DNA of 7,483 nt from Gammaproteobacteria bacterium (GCA_018676275.1 JABHFC010000022.1:1-7483); one strand, 5' to 3'. Shown: positions 1-6,151, counted from the first letter of the stretch. Notes: a model not told the origin generated them from the letters alone. Translations and numbers: made by a program.

Positions 1-998
1 AACTGGTTACCAGAACGATAGAACCATGTAAGGTTGCGCTGAAGGATGCAGGATTGTCGACTTCCGAAATTACCGATGTAATTCTGGTTGGTGGACAAAC
101 ACGTATGCCTAAAGTACAGGAAACAGTTGAGAAACTTTTTGGCAAGGAACCTCGCAGAGATGTTAATCCCGACGAAGCAGTTGCTTCCGGTGCCGCTATT
201 CAGGCTGGAGTTCTTGGTGGTGACGTAAAGGATGTGCTGTTACTGGATGTGACGCCACTATCTCTTGGTATTGAAACCATGGGTGGTGTGATGACCAAGC
301 TTATCGATAAGAACACCACGATCCCGACCAAAGCACAGCAGATATTTTCTACAGCTGAAGATGGCCAGACTGCCGTGACTGTGCATGTAATGCAGGGCGA
401 AAGAGAAATGGCTACTGGTAATAAGTCGCTGGGTCGTTTTGATTTGGCAGATATCCCGCCAGCGCAAAGAGGTGTGCCACAAATCGAAGTTGCCTTCGAT
501 ATTGATGCTAACGGTATCCTGAATGTATCTGCCACCGATAAGGCGACAGGTAAAGAGCAGTCCATTATCATCAAGGCTTCCAGCGGATTGTCAGATGAAG
601 AAGTCGATGCGATGGTGAAAGATGCCGAGGCCCATGCCGAAGAAGATCGGATAGCAAGGGAACTGGTCGAAACACGCAACATGGCTGAGCAAATGATTCA
701 TGCCAGCAGAAAGTCTATCGAAGATCTTGGAGACAAGGTCGAAGAGCAGGAAAAGACGGATATTGAAGCGGCCATTGCTGAGCTCGAAGAGGTCAGCAAA
801 GGTGATGACAAGGAAGCTATTGAAGAGAAGACCAAGAAGCTGACAGAAGTTGCAGGTAAACTGGCCGAACGTGCCTATGCACAAAATGCTGAGCAGGCCG
901 AAGCAGGTGGACCAGAGGCAGGTGCCGAATCTGATGGAGCCAAAGATGAAAATGTTGTTGATGCCGAGTTTGAAGAGGTTGATGACGACAAAAAGTAA
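1..998 (+). CDS. dnaK: Chaperone protein DnaK (Hsp70), 3' part
   Basis: ATP-dependent cytosolic Hsp70 chaperone that binds exposed hydrophobic peptides and cycles with DnaJ and GrpE. The reading frame is open to the left edge (first full codon at 3), so the gene starts outside the window; 331 residues remain, about the C-terminal half of a usual 635-645 residue DnaK. Visible are the end of the nucleotide-binding domain (ILVGGQTRMP, about 78-107), the conserved interdomain linker VLLLDVTP (234-257), the beta-sandwich substrate-binding domain (LSLGIETMGG, NTTIPTK, TVHVMQGERE, FDIDANGILNVSA), the helical lid, and an acidic tail ending DAEFEEVDDDKK, nearly identical to the E. coli tail. The stop is TAA 996-998. 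dnaJ follows after 178 bases. Identification is essentially certain; its heat-shock promoter would lie upstream of the window. Confidence 0.98.
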   Translation, partial: LVTRTIEPCKVALKDAGLSTSEITDVILVGGQTRMPKVQETVEKLFGKEPRRDVNPDEAVASGAAIQAGVLGGDVKDVLLLDVTPLSLGIETMGGVMTKLIDKNTTIPTKAQQIFSTAEDGQTAVTVHVMQGEREMATGNKSLGRFDLADIPPAQRGVPQIEVAFDIDANGILNVSATDKATGKEQSIIIKASSGLSDEEVDAMVKDAEAHAEEDRIARELVETRNMAEQMIHASRKSIEDLGDKVEEQEKTDIEAAIAELEEVSKGDDKEAIEEKTKKLTEVAGKLAERAYAQNAEQAEAGGPEAGAESDGAKDENVVDAEFEEVDDDKK

Positions 999-1051
999 GA
1001 CGTAATTGAACATGAAGTGCGGCAGTCATATGCTAAGCTAAAACTGCACGC

Positions 1052-1069
1052 TTCGTGTTGAATCACGAA
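1052..1069 (+). repeat. Short inverted repeat in the dnaK-dnaJ spacer
   Basis: TTCGTG and CACGAA are complementary across the six-base loop TTGAAT. There is no T-run after it, so it is not a classical terminator. It may be a minor mRNA structure between dnaK and dnaJ, or chance. Confidence 0.3.
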
Positions 1070-1089
1070 TATAGTGTTTTAAAAACCTG

Positions 1090-1120
1090 GCCCGGAAGAA
1101 ATGAAAATTTCTTGCCGGGC
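1090..1120 (+). terminator. Strong hairpin between dnaK and dnaJ (terminator or attenuator)
   Basis: GCCCGG (1090-1095) pairs with CCGGGC (1115-1120). Inside it AAGAAAT pairs with ATTTCTT around a GAAA tetraloop, with one bulged G on the 3' side: 13 base pairs in all. It is followed by TTGTTTG, only moderately T-rich, and preceded by AAAA. It sits 92 bases past the dnaK stop and 56 bases before the dnaJ start. Partial termination or processing here would give more dnaK than dnaJ message, which fits the usual excess of DnaK over DnaJ. The imperfect T-tract makes complete termination unlikely. Confidence 0.6.
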
Positions 1121-1176
1121 TTGTTTGTGACAAGGAGTCTGTTAATCCAACAGGCTTTTGGAGATAGTGATTTAGG

Positions 1177-2307
1177 ATGGCAAAACGAGATTATTATGAA
1201 ATTCTTGGCGTATCAAAAAACGCCACGGAAGCGGAATTAAAAAAGGCTTATCGTCGCCTGGCGATGAAGCACCATCCTGATCGCAACCCGGACAACGAAG
1301 AATCTGAGGAGAACTTTAAGGAAGCCAAGGAAGCTCACGATGTTTTATCCGACGCACAAAAACGTGCGGCCTATGACCAGTTTGGTCATGCTGGAGTTGA
1401 AAATAGCGCTGGTGGTGGACCAGGTGGAGCCGGTTTTGGTGACATATTTGATAGTGTTTTTGGCGATATATTTGGCGGCGGCGGGGGCGGCGGTCGCGGA
1501 GGAGAGCGCGTCTATCGTGGTGCCGACTTACGCTATGAGTTAAGTTTAACTCTGGAAGAGGCTGTTGCAGGAACCACGGTCAAAGTTCGTGTGCCCAAGC
1601 ATGTGAATTGTGAAAGTTGCGATGGTAGTGGTGCAAAGAAGGGTTCTTCTCCAGTCAGCTGTACAACATGTAACGGTGTCGGACAGGTACGTATGCAACA
1701 GGGTTTTTTCTCTGTGCAGCAAACTTGTCCAAAATGCCGCGGTGCAGGCAAGATGATTACCGACCCCTGTTCTAGCTGTAATGGACAGGGCAGAGTCAGA
1801 GATAACAAAACCATCTCAGTCAAGGTACCGGCAGGTGTCGATACTGGTGATCGCATTCGATTGTCGGGCGAAGGTGAAGCAGGTCAAAACCGGGGACCTT
1901 CCGGTGATTTGTATGTCGATGTTTCAGTTAAAGAGCACGCGATATTTACGCGTGACGATTCGAATCTGTATTGTGATGTGCCCATCAGTTTCGCAACTGC
2001 CACTTTAGGTGGTGAGATTGAGGTGCCGACTCTTGATGGTCGGGTTACTTTAAAAATTCCAGCTGAAAGCCAGACCGGTAAAATGTTCCGTTTACGTGCC
2101 AAAGGTGTAAAGTCGGTACGCGGTTCATCCAAAGGTGACCTGTTATGTCGGGTAGCAGTGGAAACTCCGGTGAATCTGAATAAGAAGCAAAAAGAATTGC
2201 TGAAGGAGTTTGAGAAGGCTATGGATAATGACAGTAAAAAACACAGTCCACGCGCTTCGACCTGGCTGGATGGAGTGAAAAAATTCTTTGATAATATGAC
2301 TGAGTAG
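1177..2307 (+). CDS. dnaJ: Chaperone protein DnaJ (Hsp40, type I)
   Basis: Co-chaperone that hands unfolded substrates to DnaK and stimulates its ATPase. The 376-residue product has the full type I layout: J domain (about 1-70) with the HPD motif at residues 33-35 that contacts DnaK; a Gly/Phe-rich linker (about 75-110) with a run of seven glycines (100-106); a cysteine-rich zinc domain with four CxxC modules (C145/C148, C162/C165, C184/C187, C198/C201), which bind two zinc ions in this family; and the C-terminal substrate-binding and dimerisation domains. Length matches E. coli DnaJ (376). The ATG at 1177 gives the canonical N-terminus MAKRDYYEILGV and has a GGAG at 1160-1163, a rather long 13 bases upstream. 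Probably cotranscribed with dnaK through the intervening hairpin. No defect is seen. Confidence 0.98.
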   Translation: MAKRDYYEILGVSKNATEAELKKAYRRLAMKHHPDRNPDNEESEENFKEAKEAHDVLSDAQKRAAYDQFGHAGVENSAGGGPGGAGFGDIFDSVFGDIFGGGGGGGRGGERVYRGADLRYELSLTLEEAVAGTTVKVRVPKHVNCESCDGSGAKKGSSPVSCTTCNGVGQVRMQQGFFSVQQTCPKCRGAGKMITDPCSSCNGQGRVRDNKTISVKVPAGVDTGDRIRLSGEGEAGQNRGPSGDLYVDVSVKEHAIFTRDDSNLYCDVPISFATATLGGEIEVPTLDGRVTLKIPAESQTGKMFRLRAKGVKSVRGSSKGDLLCRVAVETPVNLNKKQKELLKEFEKAMDNDSKKHSPRASTWLDGVKKFFDNMTE

Positions 2308-2335
2308 CGACAGAAAATAATTTAGCAGAACAAAC

Positions 2336-2340
2336 GAGGA
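2336..2340 (+). promoter_or_regulatory. Ribosome binding site of dapB
   Basis: GAGGA lies just before three possible in-frame starts: TTG 2341, ATG 2344 and ATG 2350. Spacing is 0, 3 and 9 bases, so only ATG 2350 is well placed. This decides the dapB start. Confidence 0.6.
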
Positions 2341-2349
2341 TTGATGACA

Positions 2350-3150
2350 ATGGTCAGAGTGGGTGTATGTGGTGCTGCAGGACGTATGGGAAAGACAATC
2401 CTCGAAGTCTGTCATGATACTGCTGAAGTCCAAATCGGTGCTGCGATAGAACATTCCGAATCGCCAATGTTGGGGATGGATGCAGGTGAGCTTGCTGGTA
2501 TTGGCAGCCAAAACGTCAAAATTGTTGATGATATTAGTTCGGTTACTGATGATTTTGATGTGTTAATCGATTTTACTTTCGCTGATGCTACCATCAATAA
2601 TTTAAAAAAATGCCAGGCCGCCGGTAAGCGTATGGTAATAGGCACTACTGGTCTGAGCGATGCACAAAAATCTGAAATTGAGCTGGCCGCTAATGATTGC
2701 GCCCTCGTTTTTGCCCCAAACATGAGTATAGGCGTAAATCTTTGTTTTAAATTAATCGAACTGGCCTCACAAATTATCGGTGAAGATACCGATATCGAAA
2801 TTATCGAAGCTCATCACAACCAAAAGAAAGATGCTCCTTCCGGAACAGCTGTTCGCATGGGAGAAATTATTGCAGACACTTTAAATCGTGATTTGAAAGA
2901 GTGTGCGGTATATGGTCGCGAAGGAATTGGCGATGTCAGAGATAAAAAAACTATTGGCTTTGAAACTATTCGGGCAGGTGACATTGTCGGTGAGCATACA
3001 GTTATGTTTGCCTCGGCAGGTGAAAGAGTGGAGATCACTCATAAGGCGTCCAACAGAAAAACTTTCGCATCTGGTGCTGTACGAGCAGCCCGATGGATAA
3101 TGGAAAAAGACAATGGACTGTATGACATGCAGGACGTTCTGGGTCTGTAG
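2350..3150 (+). CDS. dapB: 4-hydroxy-tetrahydrodipicolinate reductase
   Basis: Cytosolic enzyme of lysine and meso-diaminopimelate synthesis; it reduces the DapA product to tetrahydrodipicolinate with NAD(P)H. The 266-residue protein starts with the dinucleotide-binding loop GAAGRMG (residues 8-14). It carries IDFT (73-76), VIGTTG (96-101), and the signature EAHHNQKKDAPSGTA (153-167) with the catalytic His pair H155/H156 and Lys 159 of the family. HTVMFASAGERVEITHKA (216-233) is the conserved C-terminal part. Length is near E. coli DapB (273). ATG 2350 was chosen because GAGGA ends nine bases upstream; ATG 2344 would add two residues. It follows dnaJ after 42 bases, likely in the same transcript. 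In many gammaproteobacteria carA follows; here it does not. Confidence 0.97.
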   Translation: MVRVGVCGAAGRMGKTILEVCHDTAEVQIGAAIEHSESPMLGMDAGELAGIGSQNVKIVDDISSVTDDFDVLIDFTFADATINNLKKCQAAGKRMVIGTTGLSDAQKSEIELAANDCALVFAPNMSIGVNLCFKLIELASQIIGEDTDIEIIEAHHNQKKDAPSGTAVRMGEIIADTLNRDLKECAVYGREGIGDVRDKKTIGFETIRAGDIVGEHTVMFASAGERVEITHKASNRKTFASGAVRAARWIMEKDNGLYDMQDVLGL

Positions 3151-3154
3151 AATT

Positions 3155-3170
3155 ATTAGTCATCACTAAT
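3155..3170 (+). repeat. Small inverted repeat before the thioesterase gene
   Basis: ATTAGT and ACTAAT flank a CATC loop, five bases past the dapB stop and 12 bases before the next start. No T-run follows, so it is not a terminator. It could be an operator half-site pair or an mRNA hairpin near a start that lacks a clear Shine-Dalgarno sequence; chance is also possible in A/T-rich DNA. Confidence 0.3.
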
Positions 3171-3182
3171 TGATATCTTGTT

Positions 3183-3671
3183 ATGAAGAATGAAGCCCCG
3201 CTTCTATTGCATAATGAGACAATCCAGCCTGAATGGATAGATTACAACGGTCACATGAATCTGGCTTACTATGTCCTGATTTTCGATCACGCTACCGATG
3301 CCTTTCTCGATTATATCGGGATGACCGAGCAATTTCGTAGTTCGCAGCAATCTTCAACATTTGCAGCAGAGCTTCATGTGACCTATGAGCAGGAAATAGG
3401 TGCCGGGGATGAGGTAAACGTTACGACTCAACTACTGGGCTTTGATGAAAAGCGTATTCATTATTTTCATCATATGTATAACAAACTGGATGGAAAGCTG
3501 GTAGCGACCAACGAACTTATGAGCCTGTATATGGACATGAAACAAAGACGTGTAGGTGTTATGCCCACGTCTATACAGGAAAAGCTCGGCGACATTCAAA
3601 AAGCACATAATGTATTAGCGAGGCCCGAACAGGCAGGTAGAGTGATTGGGATCAGTAAAAAATCCAATTAA
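3183..3671 (+). CDS. Hot-dog fold acyl-CoA thioesterase family protein
   Basis: Predicted cytosolic thioesterase of the 4-hydroxybenzoyl-CoA thioesterase/YbgC/FadM superfamily, which hydrolyses acyl-CoA or related thioesters. The 162-residue length is normal for a single hot-dog domain. The N-terminal segment EWIDYNGHMNLAYYV (residues 17-31) is the family signature: D20 sits where the catalytic Asp of 4HBT enzymes lies, followed by N22-G23-H24-M25-N26 and the long hot-dog helix (about 28-45). This form resembles, from memory, the thioesterase domain found with L-carnitine dehydrogenase (betainyl-CoA thioesterase), but no carnitine gene is visible, so the substrate is unknown. No good ribosome binding site precedes ATG 3183; the next in-frame ATG (codon 25) would destroy the motif. 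It lies 32 bases past dapB and may be cotranscribed with it. Confidence 0.85.
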   Translation: MKNEAPLLLHNETIQPEWIDYNGHMNLAYYVLIFDHATDAFLDYIGMTEQFRSSQQSSTFAAELHVTYEQEIGAGDEVNVTTQLLGFDEKRIHYFHHMYNKLDGKLVATNELMSLYMDMKQRRVGVMPTSIQEKLGDIQKAHNVLARPEQAGRVIGISKKSN

Positions 3672-3683
3672 GCGGTCAAGCTC

Positions 3684-3721
3684 TGAATTGTAGACAAATT
3701 CATCTATACTCAACCTATAAG
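3684..3721 (+). promoter_or_regulatory. Spacer before the CBS gene: inverted repeat and weak promoter-like elements
   Basis: TGAATT (3684-3689) and AATTCA (3697-3702) form an inverted repeat around GTAGACA. Overlapping or just downstream are TAGACA (3691-3696) and TATAAG (3716-3721), 5/6 and 4/6 matches to sigma-70 elements but with a long 19-base spacer, and an isolated TATACT (3705-3710) without a matching -35. The rest of the 116-base spacer (3672-3787) is A/T-rich and shows no terminator. A promoter for the CBS-sensor-hemerythrin set could lie here, but no single element is convincing. Confidence 0.25.
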
Positions 3722-3787
3722 ATGAAATAATAAAATGATGGACCAATAAGATAACTTTTTCTTCGTGACATTCTTCCAGAGAAAATA

Positions 3788-4213
3788 ATGCGACGCATAC
3801 CAGCAATAAAATCAGTAATGACTGCCTTTCCTTATTCGGTTGATATCAGCGAAACGATTGAGTACGCCCAGGATTTTTTAAAGCAGCATGAACTTAGACA
3901 TTTGCCGGTAACAGATCAGAATGAATTGTTAGGCGTCATTTCTCAACGTGATATTAATTTTTTTCTACTTCAGGATAGTGGCGAAAAAGAAAAAAAAGTG
4001 TCGGATATCCCTTTGGATAACAAATACGTTGTAGATTTGAACGAGAGACTCGATCACGTACTACGTACCATGGCAGATAAGCGACTGGATTCCGCCCTGG
4101 TGACGAGAAATGGAAGACTAGTGGGAATATTCACCTCAACTGATGTGTGCAGAAGCTATGCCCGCTATCTTGATGATCAGTTTGGACCGCCAAATGGCGA
4201 CGAGGCTGCCTGA
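3788..4213 (+). CDS. Two-CBS-domain protein
   Basis: Small cytosolic protein of 141 residues made of a tandem CBS pair (Bateman module) and little else. CBS1 covers about residues 8-60 (IKSVMT at the start, LRHLPVTD, LLGVISQRDI) and CBS2 about 73-122 (VSDIP, LDSALVTRNGRLVGIFTSTDV). Such modules usually bind adenosine nucleotides or S-adenosylmethionine and pass the signal to a partner. With no catalytic domain fused, this one probably acts through another protein. The start ATG 3788 has only a weak AGAGA upstream (3778-3782); the N-terminus MRRIPAIKSVMT fits stand-alone proteobacterial CBS proteins as I recall them. The membrane protein gene begins 31 bases past the stop, or overlaps it by 20 bases if its upstream ATG is used. 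Ligand and partner are unknown. Confidence 0.9.
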   Translation: MRRIPAIKSVMTAFPYSVDISETIEYAQDFLKQHELRHLPVTDQNELLGVISQRDINFFLLQDSGEKEKKVSDIPLDNKYVVDLNERLDHVLRTMADKRLDSALVTRNGRLVGIFTSTDVCRSYARYLDDQFGPPNGDEAA

Positions 4214-4244
4214 CTTACTTAACTCTGAACTCATAAATACATCA

Positions 4245-4787
4245 ATGGCCATACCATTTTGGTTAAAGCTGTCAATTGTGATAGCGCTCGGTATTTTGTT
4301 TGGTATCTGGTTTGCCGGAGAATCTACCCGTAAACTGGATTCTGATTATTTACTGGTGACTATCCACAAGAACATGCAGCGGACCACCACGCTTCTGGCG
4401 GAATTGATAGCCGAACCCATTGTCACTGGCGATACGGCTTCAACGGAGGCAACTATTTCTCAATATGTAAGGGGATGGCCAGAGATTAGCTATGTCCATG
4501 TTCTTGATGAAAATGGACACTTTGTTACTGACTGGCAAAAAAGTACCCGGTCATTTGGTCCCGGAATACGCAAGTTCGAACAGGTAATAGAATACGGAGA
4601 TCAGAATTTCGGTATTTTGTCTTTGTATGCTGATATGAATCCCGTACTTTCAGCTGTGGAACAACATATTAGCCGTAGCAGGCGACAATCAGGTTTCATA
4701 TTGCTTTCAATAACCATGTTCATTGTATTTTTTGTCAATTTTTTTGCCTTCAAAGGTACACACGTGGAATTACCCACGGATGACTAA
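4245..4787 (+). CDS. Inner-membrane protein with a periplasmic sensor-like domain and no output domain
   Basis: Predicted 180-residue inner-membrane protein. A transmembrane helix at about residues 5-23 is followed by a periplasmic region of about 115 residues, a second helix (about 140-159) and a 20-residue polar tail. The periplasmic part, with LLAELIAEPIVTGD, ISYVHVLDENGHFV and GILSLYADMNPV, resembles the extracytoplasmic input domain at the N-terminus of histidine kinases, diguanylate cyclases and chemoreceptors, but nothing follows TM2: no HAMP, kinase or GGDEF. I chose ATG 4245 because the helix then starts at once, as is usual; no ribosome binding site is visible. ATG 4194, with a GGA seven bases upstream, would add 17 residues and overlap the CBS gene. 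The stop overlaps the hemerythrin start by eight bases. I cannot name the family; a subunit of a split sensor is possible. Confidence 0.75.
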   Translation: MAIPFWLKLSIVIALGILFGIWFAGESTRKLDSDYLLVTIHKNMQRTTTLLAELIAEPIVTGDTASTEATISQYVRGWPEISYVHVLDENGHFVTDWQKSTRSFGPGIRKFEQVIEYGDQNFGILSLYADMNPVLSAVEQHISRSRRQSGFILLSITMFIVFFVNFFAFKGTHVELPTDD

Positions 4788-5310
4788 AAAGGTGTCTGTA
4801 GTAGAGCAAATTGCGAGCTGTCATCAACAGCTGGATGAAATATTTTTACTGCACCAGGAAGCCCTGATACAGGGGCAGTTACAGGACGCGAGCAGCATAC
4901 TCAAGGCCTATAACGCCTGCCATACTGTACATATGCAGTTTGAAGACGAGGTGCTGCTACCAAAATACGCCAGTCTGGAAGAACAGGGGAAATGGGGTGC
5001 AACTTTATATCAACAGGAGCATCATAAAATACACAATCTATATGAGAAAATTGAACAGGGGTTACTGTGGTTGATGGAACAGTCTTTAAATTCTTCACAA
5101 TTACGTCGAAACATAATTAACCTTCTGGATCGGGAAAAAAGTTTTAAAGGTTTGTGCGAACACCATCAGGAAAGAGAAGAATCTTCATTGTTGATAGAAC
5201 TGGACAGACAGGTAAACAATGAGTGGAGAGAGGAGAAATTGAATTTATTTTTACAACAATGGCAACAAACCATGGATAAAGAGATGGAAGAAATTAAGGA
5301 CCGGATCTAG
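4780..5310 (+). CDS. Hemerythrin-like (HHE) domain protein
   Basis: Predicted 176-residue cytosolic four-helix-bundle protein of the hemerythrin/HHE cation-binding type, which holds a non-haem di-iron centre and binds or senses oxygen, NO or related species in characterised members. The ligand pattern is visible: H15 in helix 1 (CHQQLDEIF), H48/H51 and E55 in helix 2 (HTVHMQFEDEVLLPKY), H81/H82/H85 in helix 3 (HHKIHNLYEKI), and H128/H129 with E133/E134 in helix 4 (CEHHQEREESSLLIEL). The C-terminus (about 147-176) is highly charged and probably helical. The start ATG 4780 overlaps the stop of the sensor gene (ATGACTAA), which implies translational coupling; GTGGA lies about 11 bases upstream. 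The frame is open back to 4714, but that stretch lies inside the upstream gene. Physiological role is inferred only; metal binding is likely but unproven. Confidence 0.85.
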   Translation: MTKKVSVVEQIASCHQQLDEIFLLHQEALIQGQLQDASSILKAYNACHTVHMQFEDEVLLPKYASLEEQGKWGATLYQQEHHKIHNLYEKIEQGLLWLMEQSLNSSQLRRNIINLLDREKSFKGLCEHHQEREESSLLIELDRQVNNEWREEKLNLFLQQWQQTMDKEMEEIKDRI

Positions 5311-5312
5311 TT

Positions 5313-5316
5313 GAGG
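5313..5316 (+). promoter_or_regulatory. Ribosome binding site before the TPR-like gene
   Basis: GAGG begins two bases after the hemerythrin stop and lies five bases before GTG 5322. It favours that start over ATG 5364, which has no such site. Confidence 0.5.
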
Positions 5317-5321
5317 TACTT

Positions 5322-6098
5322 GTGCGGATAACGACCTATAAAAATAATGCATCAACAGAATCAATGAAGAAAATAATATTACCTGGAATATATGTATGTG
5401 TTTACTTTCTGTTTTCTACTCCGCTAATTGCAGAGACAATTAGTATTGATTCGAAAAAATCACTTTGTCTTGCTGAGGCGAATAATAATAGTGTTCATTT
5501 GCAGCAGGGACTGGAAAACTGGATAAATTTAGAGCGACGCGAGAGCCAACAGGCGTATGAACACAGGATCAATGAAATTGAAGCAAACGGAGGTGTATTT
5601 GATGGAGCAATGCTCCCCGAGCTGATAGGTCTTGGTATCCTTCACCAGGAACAGCTTAATCATGAAGAAGCGGCAAATGCTTTTCAACGGGCTCTGTATA
5701 TTATTCGAGTCAACGAGGGTCTCTACAGTACCAAACAACTACCTGTCATCGATTTTCTTATAGAGAGCAATACTTCTCGTCAGGAGTGGAAACAGGTCGC
5801 TGATAGTTATGACATGATGTACTGGTTATATCGACGGAATTATGCAGACGATGATCCAAGACAGCTAAATACCTTAAAACGTTTACGTAGATGGTATATG
5901 GAGTCGTACAATAAAAAGACAGGTCGTAATCTGGAACAGCTTTTTACCAGTGCAGAGGATGTATACGAGAAGGCTATTAAAATAATGTGGAATTGCTCTA
6001 ATGGAAACGCACAGGAAACAATGTGCTTTTGGCATAAATCCTGTTGTCAGGATGCTTTACCTTTACAGGAGGTTTGTCCGCTAGATTTGAAAAAATAA
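5322..6098 (+). CDS. Exported TPR-like protein with cysteine-rich C-terminus
   Basis: Unnamed predicted periplasmic protein. From GTG 5322 (GAGG five bases upstream) it has 258 residues; the signal-peptide core starts at the in-frame ATG 5364 (MKKIILPG, then a hydrophobic stretch to about STPLIAE), so a 244-residue product from ATG 5364 is equally reasonable. The middle (about 97-175) is all-helical and looks like degenerate tetratricopeptide repeats: LIGLGILHQEQLNHEEAANA followed by FQRALYIIRVNEGL, then YDMMYWLYRRNYADDDPRQL. That second block resembles exported TPR proteins seen in other gammaproteobacteria. The mature protein has six cysteines (C49, C225, C235, C241, C242, C252), five in the last 34 residues, suggesting disulfides. 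It starts 12 bases past the hemerythrin gene and is probably in the same operon. TPR proteins usually scaffold complexes; no partner is identified. Confidence 0.75.
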   Translation: MRITTYKNNASTESMKKIILPGIYVCVYFLFSTPLIAETISIDSKKSLCLAEANNNSVHLQQGLENWINLERRESQQAYEHRINEIEANGGVFDGAMLPELIGLGILHQEQLNHEEAANAFQRALYIIRVNEGLYSTKQLPVIDFLIESNTSRQEWKQVADSYDMMYWLYRRNYADDDPRQLNTLKRLRRWYMESYNKKTGRNLEQLFTSAEDVYEKAIKIMWNCSNGNAQETMCFWHKSCCQDALPLQEVCPLDLKK

Positions 6099-6107
6099 GC
6101 AAGACTT

Positions 6108-6136
6108 TTGATTTTCGATAATCATATCGATATAAA
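6108..6136 (+). promoter_or_regulatory. Candidate sigma-70 promoter with a palindrome in the spacer
   Basis: TTGATT (6108-6113) and TATAAA (6131-6136) are 4/6 and 5/6 matches at exactly 17 bases. The spacer holds the inverted repeat TCGATA-ATCA-TATCGA (6115-6130), which overlaps a second perfect palindrome ATATCGATAT (6124-6133). Position suits an operator that would block RNA polymerase. Transcription would start near 6143, only about nine bases before ATG 6152, giving an almost leaderless message; this fits the lack of a ribosome binding site there. A/T-rich DNA makes chance matches possible. Confidence 0.35.
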
Positions 6137-6151
6137 ATTGTGAACACACTT

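Noticed and set aside
200..682. 160-codon open frame on the - strand opposite dnaK
   Set aside because: Antisense shadow of the substrate-binding domain; serine-rich, low-complexity translation without any motif.
591..1013. 140-codon open frame on the - strand opposite dnaK
   Set aside because: It lies fully antisense to the conserved dnaK lid and tail. Its composition is a mirror of the Glu/Lys/Ala-rich coding strand, and it has no recognisable domain.
999..1176. Separate heat-shock (sigma-32) promoter for dnaJ
   Set aside because: No CTTGAA-type -35 with a properly spaced CCCCAT-type -10 was found in the spacer.
1055..1240. 61-codon open frame spanning the dnaK-dnaJ spacer
   Set aside because: It runs through the hairpin and into dnaJ in another frame, with no ribosome binding site and no protein-like pattern.
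1474..1493. GGC-rich run in dnaJ as a possible repeat-expansion or phase-variation site
   Set aside because: It encodes the ordinary Gly/Phe linker of DnaJ, where glycine runs are normal, and the GGC units are irregular.
1533..1856. 107-codon open frame on the - strand opposite dnaJ
   Set aside because: Its cysteines and prolines are reverse-strand reflections of the DnaJ zinc modules.
2143..2511. 122-codon open frame on the - strand over the dnaJ-dapB junction
   Set aside because: Antisense to two certain genes, no start signal and no domain.
4723..4779. N-terminal extension of the hemerythrin gene from TTG 4723
   Set aside because: The frame is open, but it lies inside the sensor's second helix, has no ribosome binding site, and the HHE domain fits the ATG 4780 start well.
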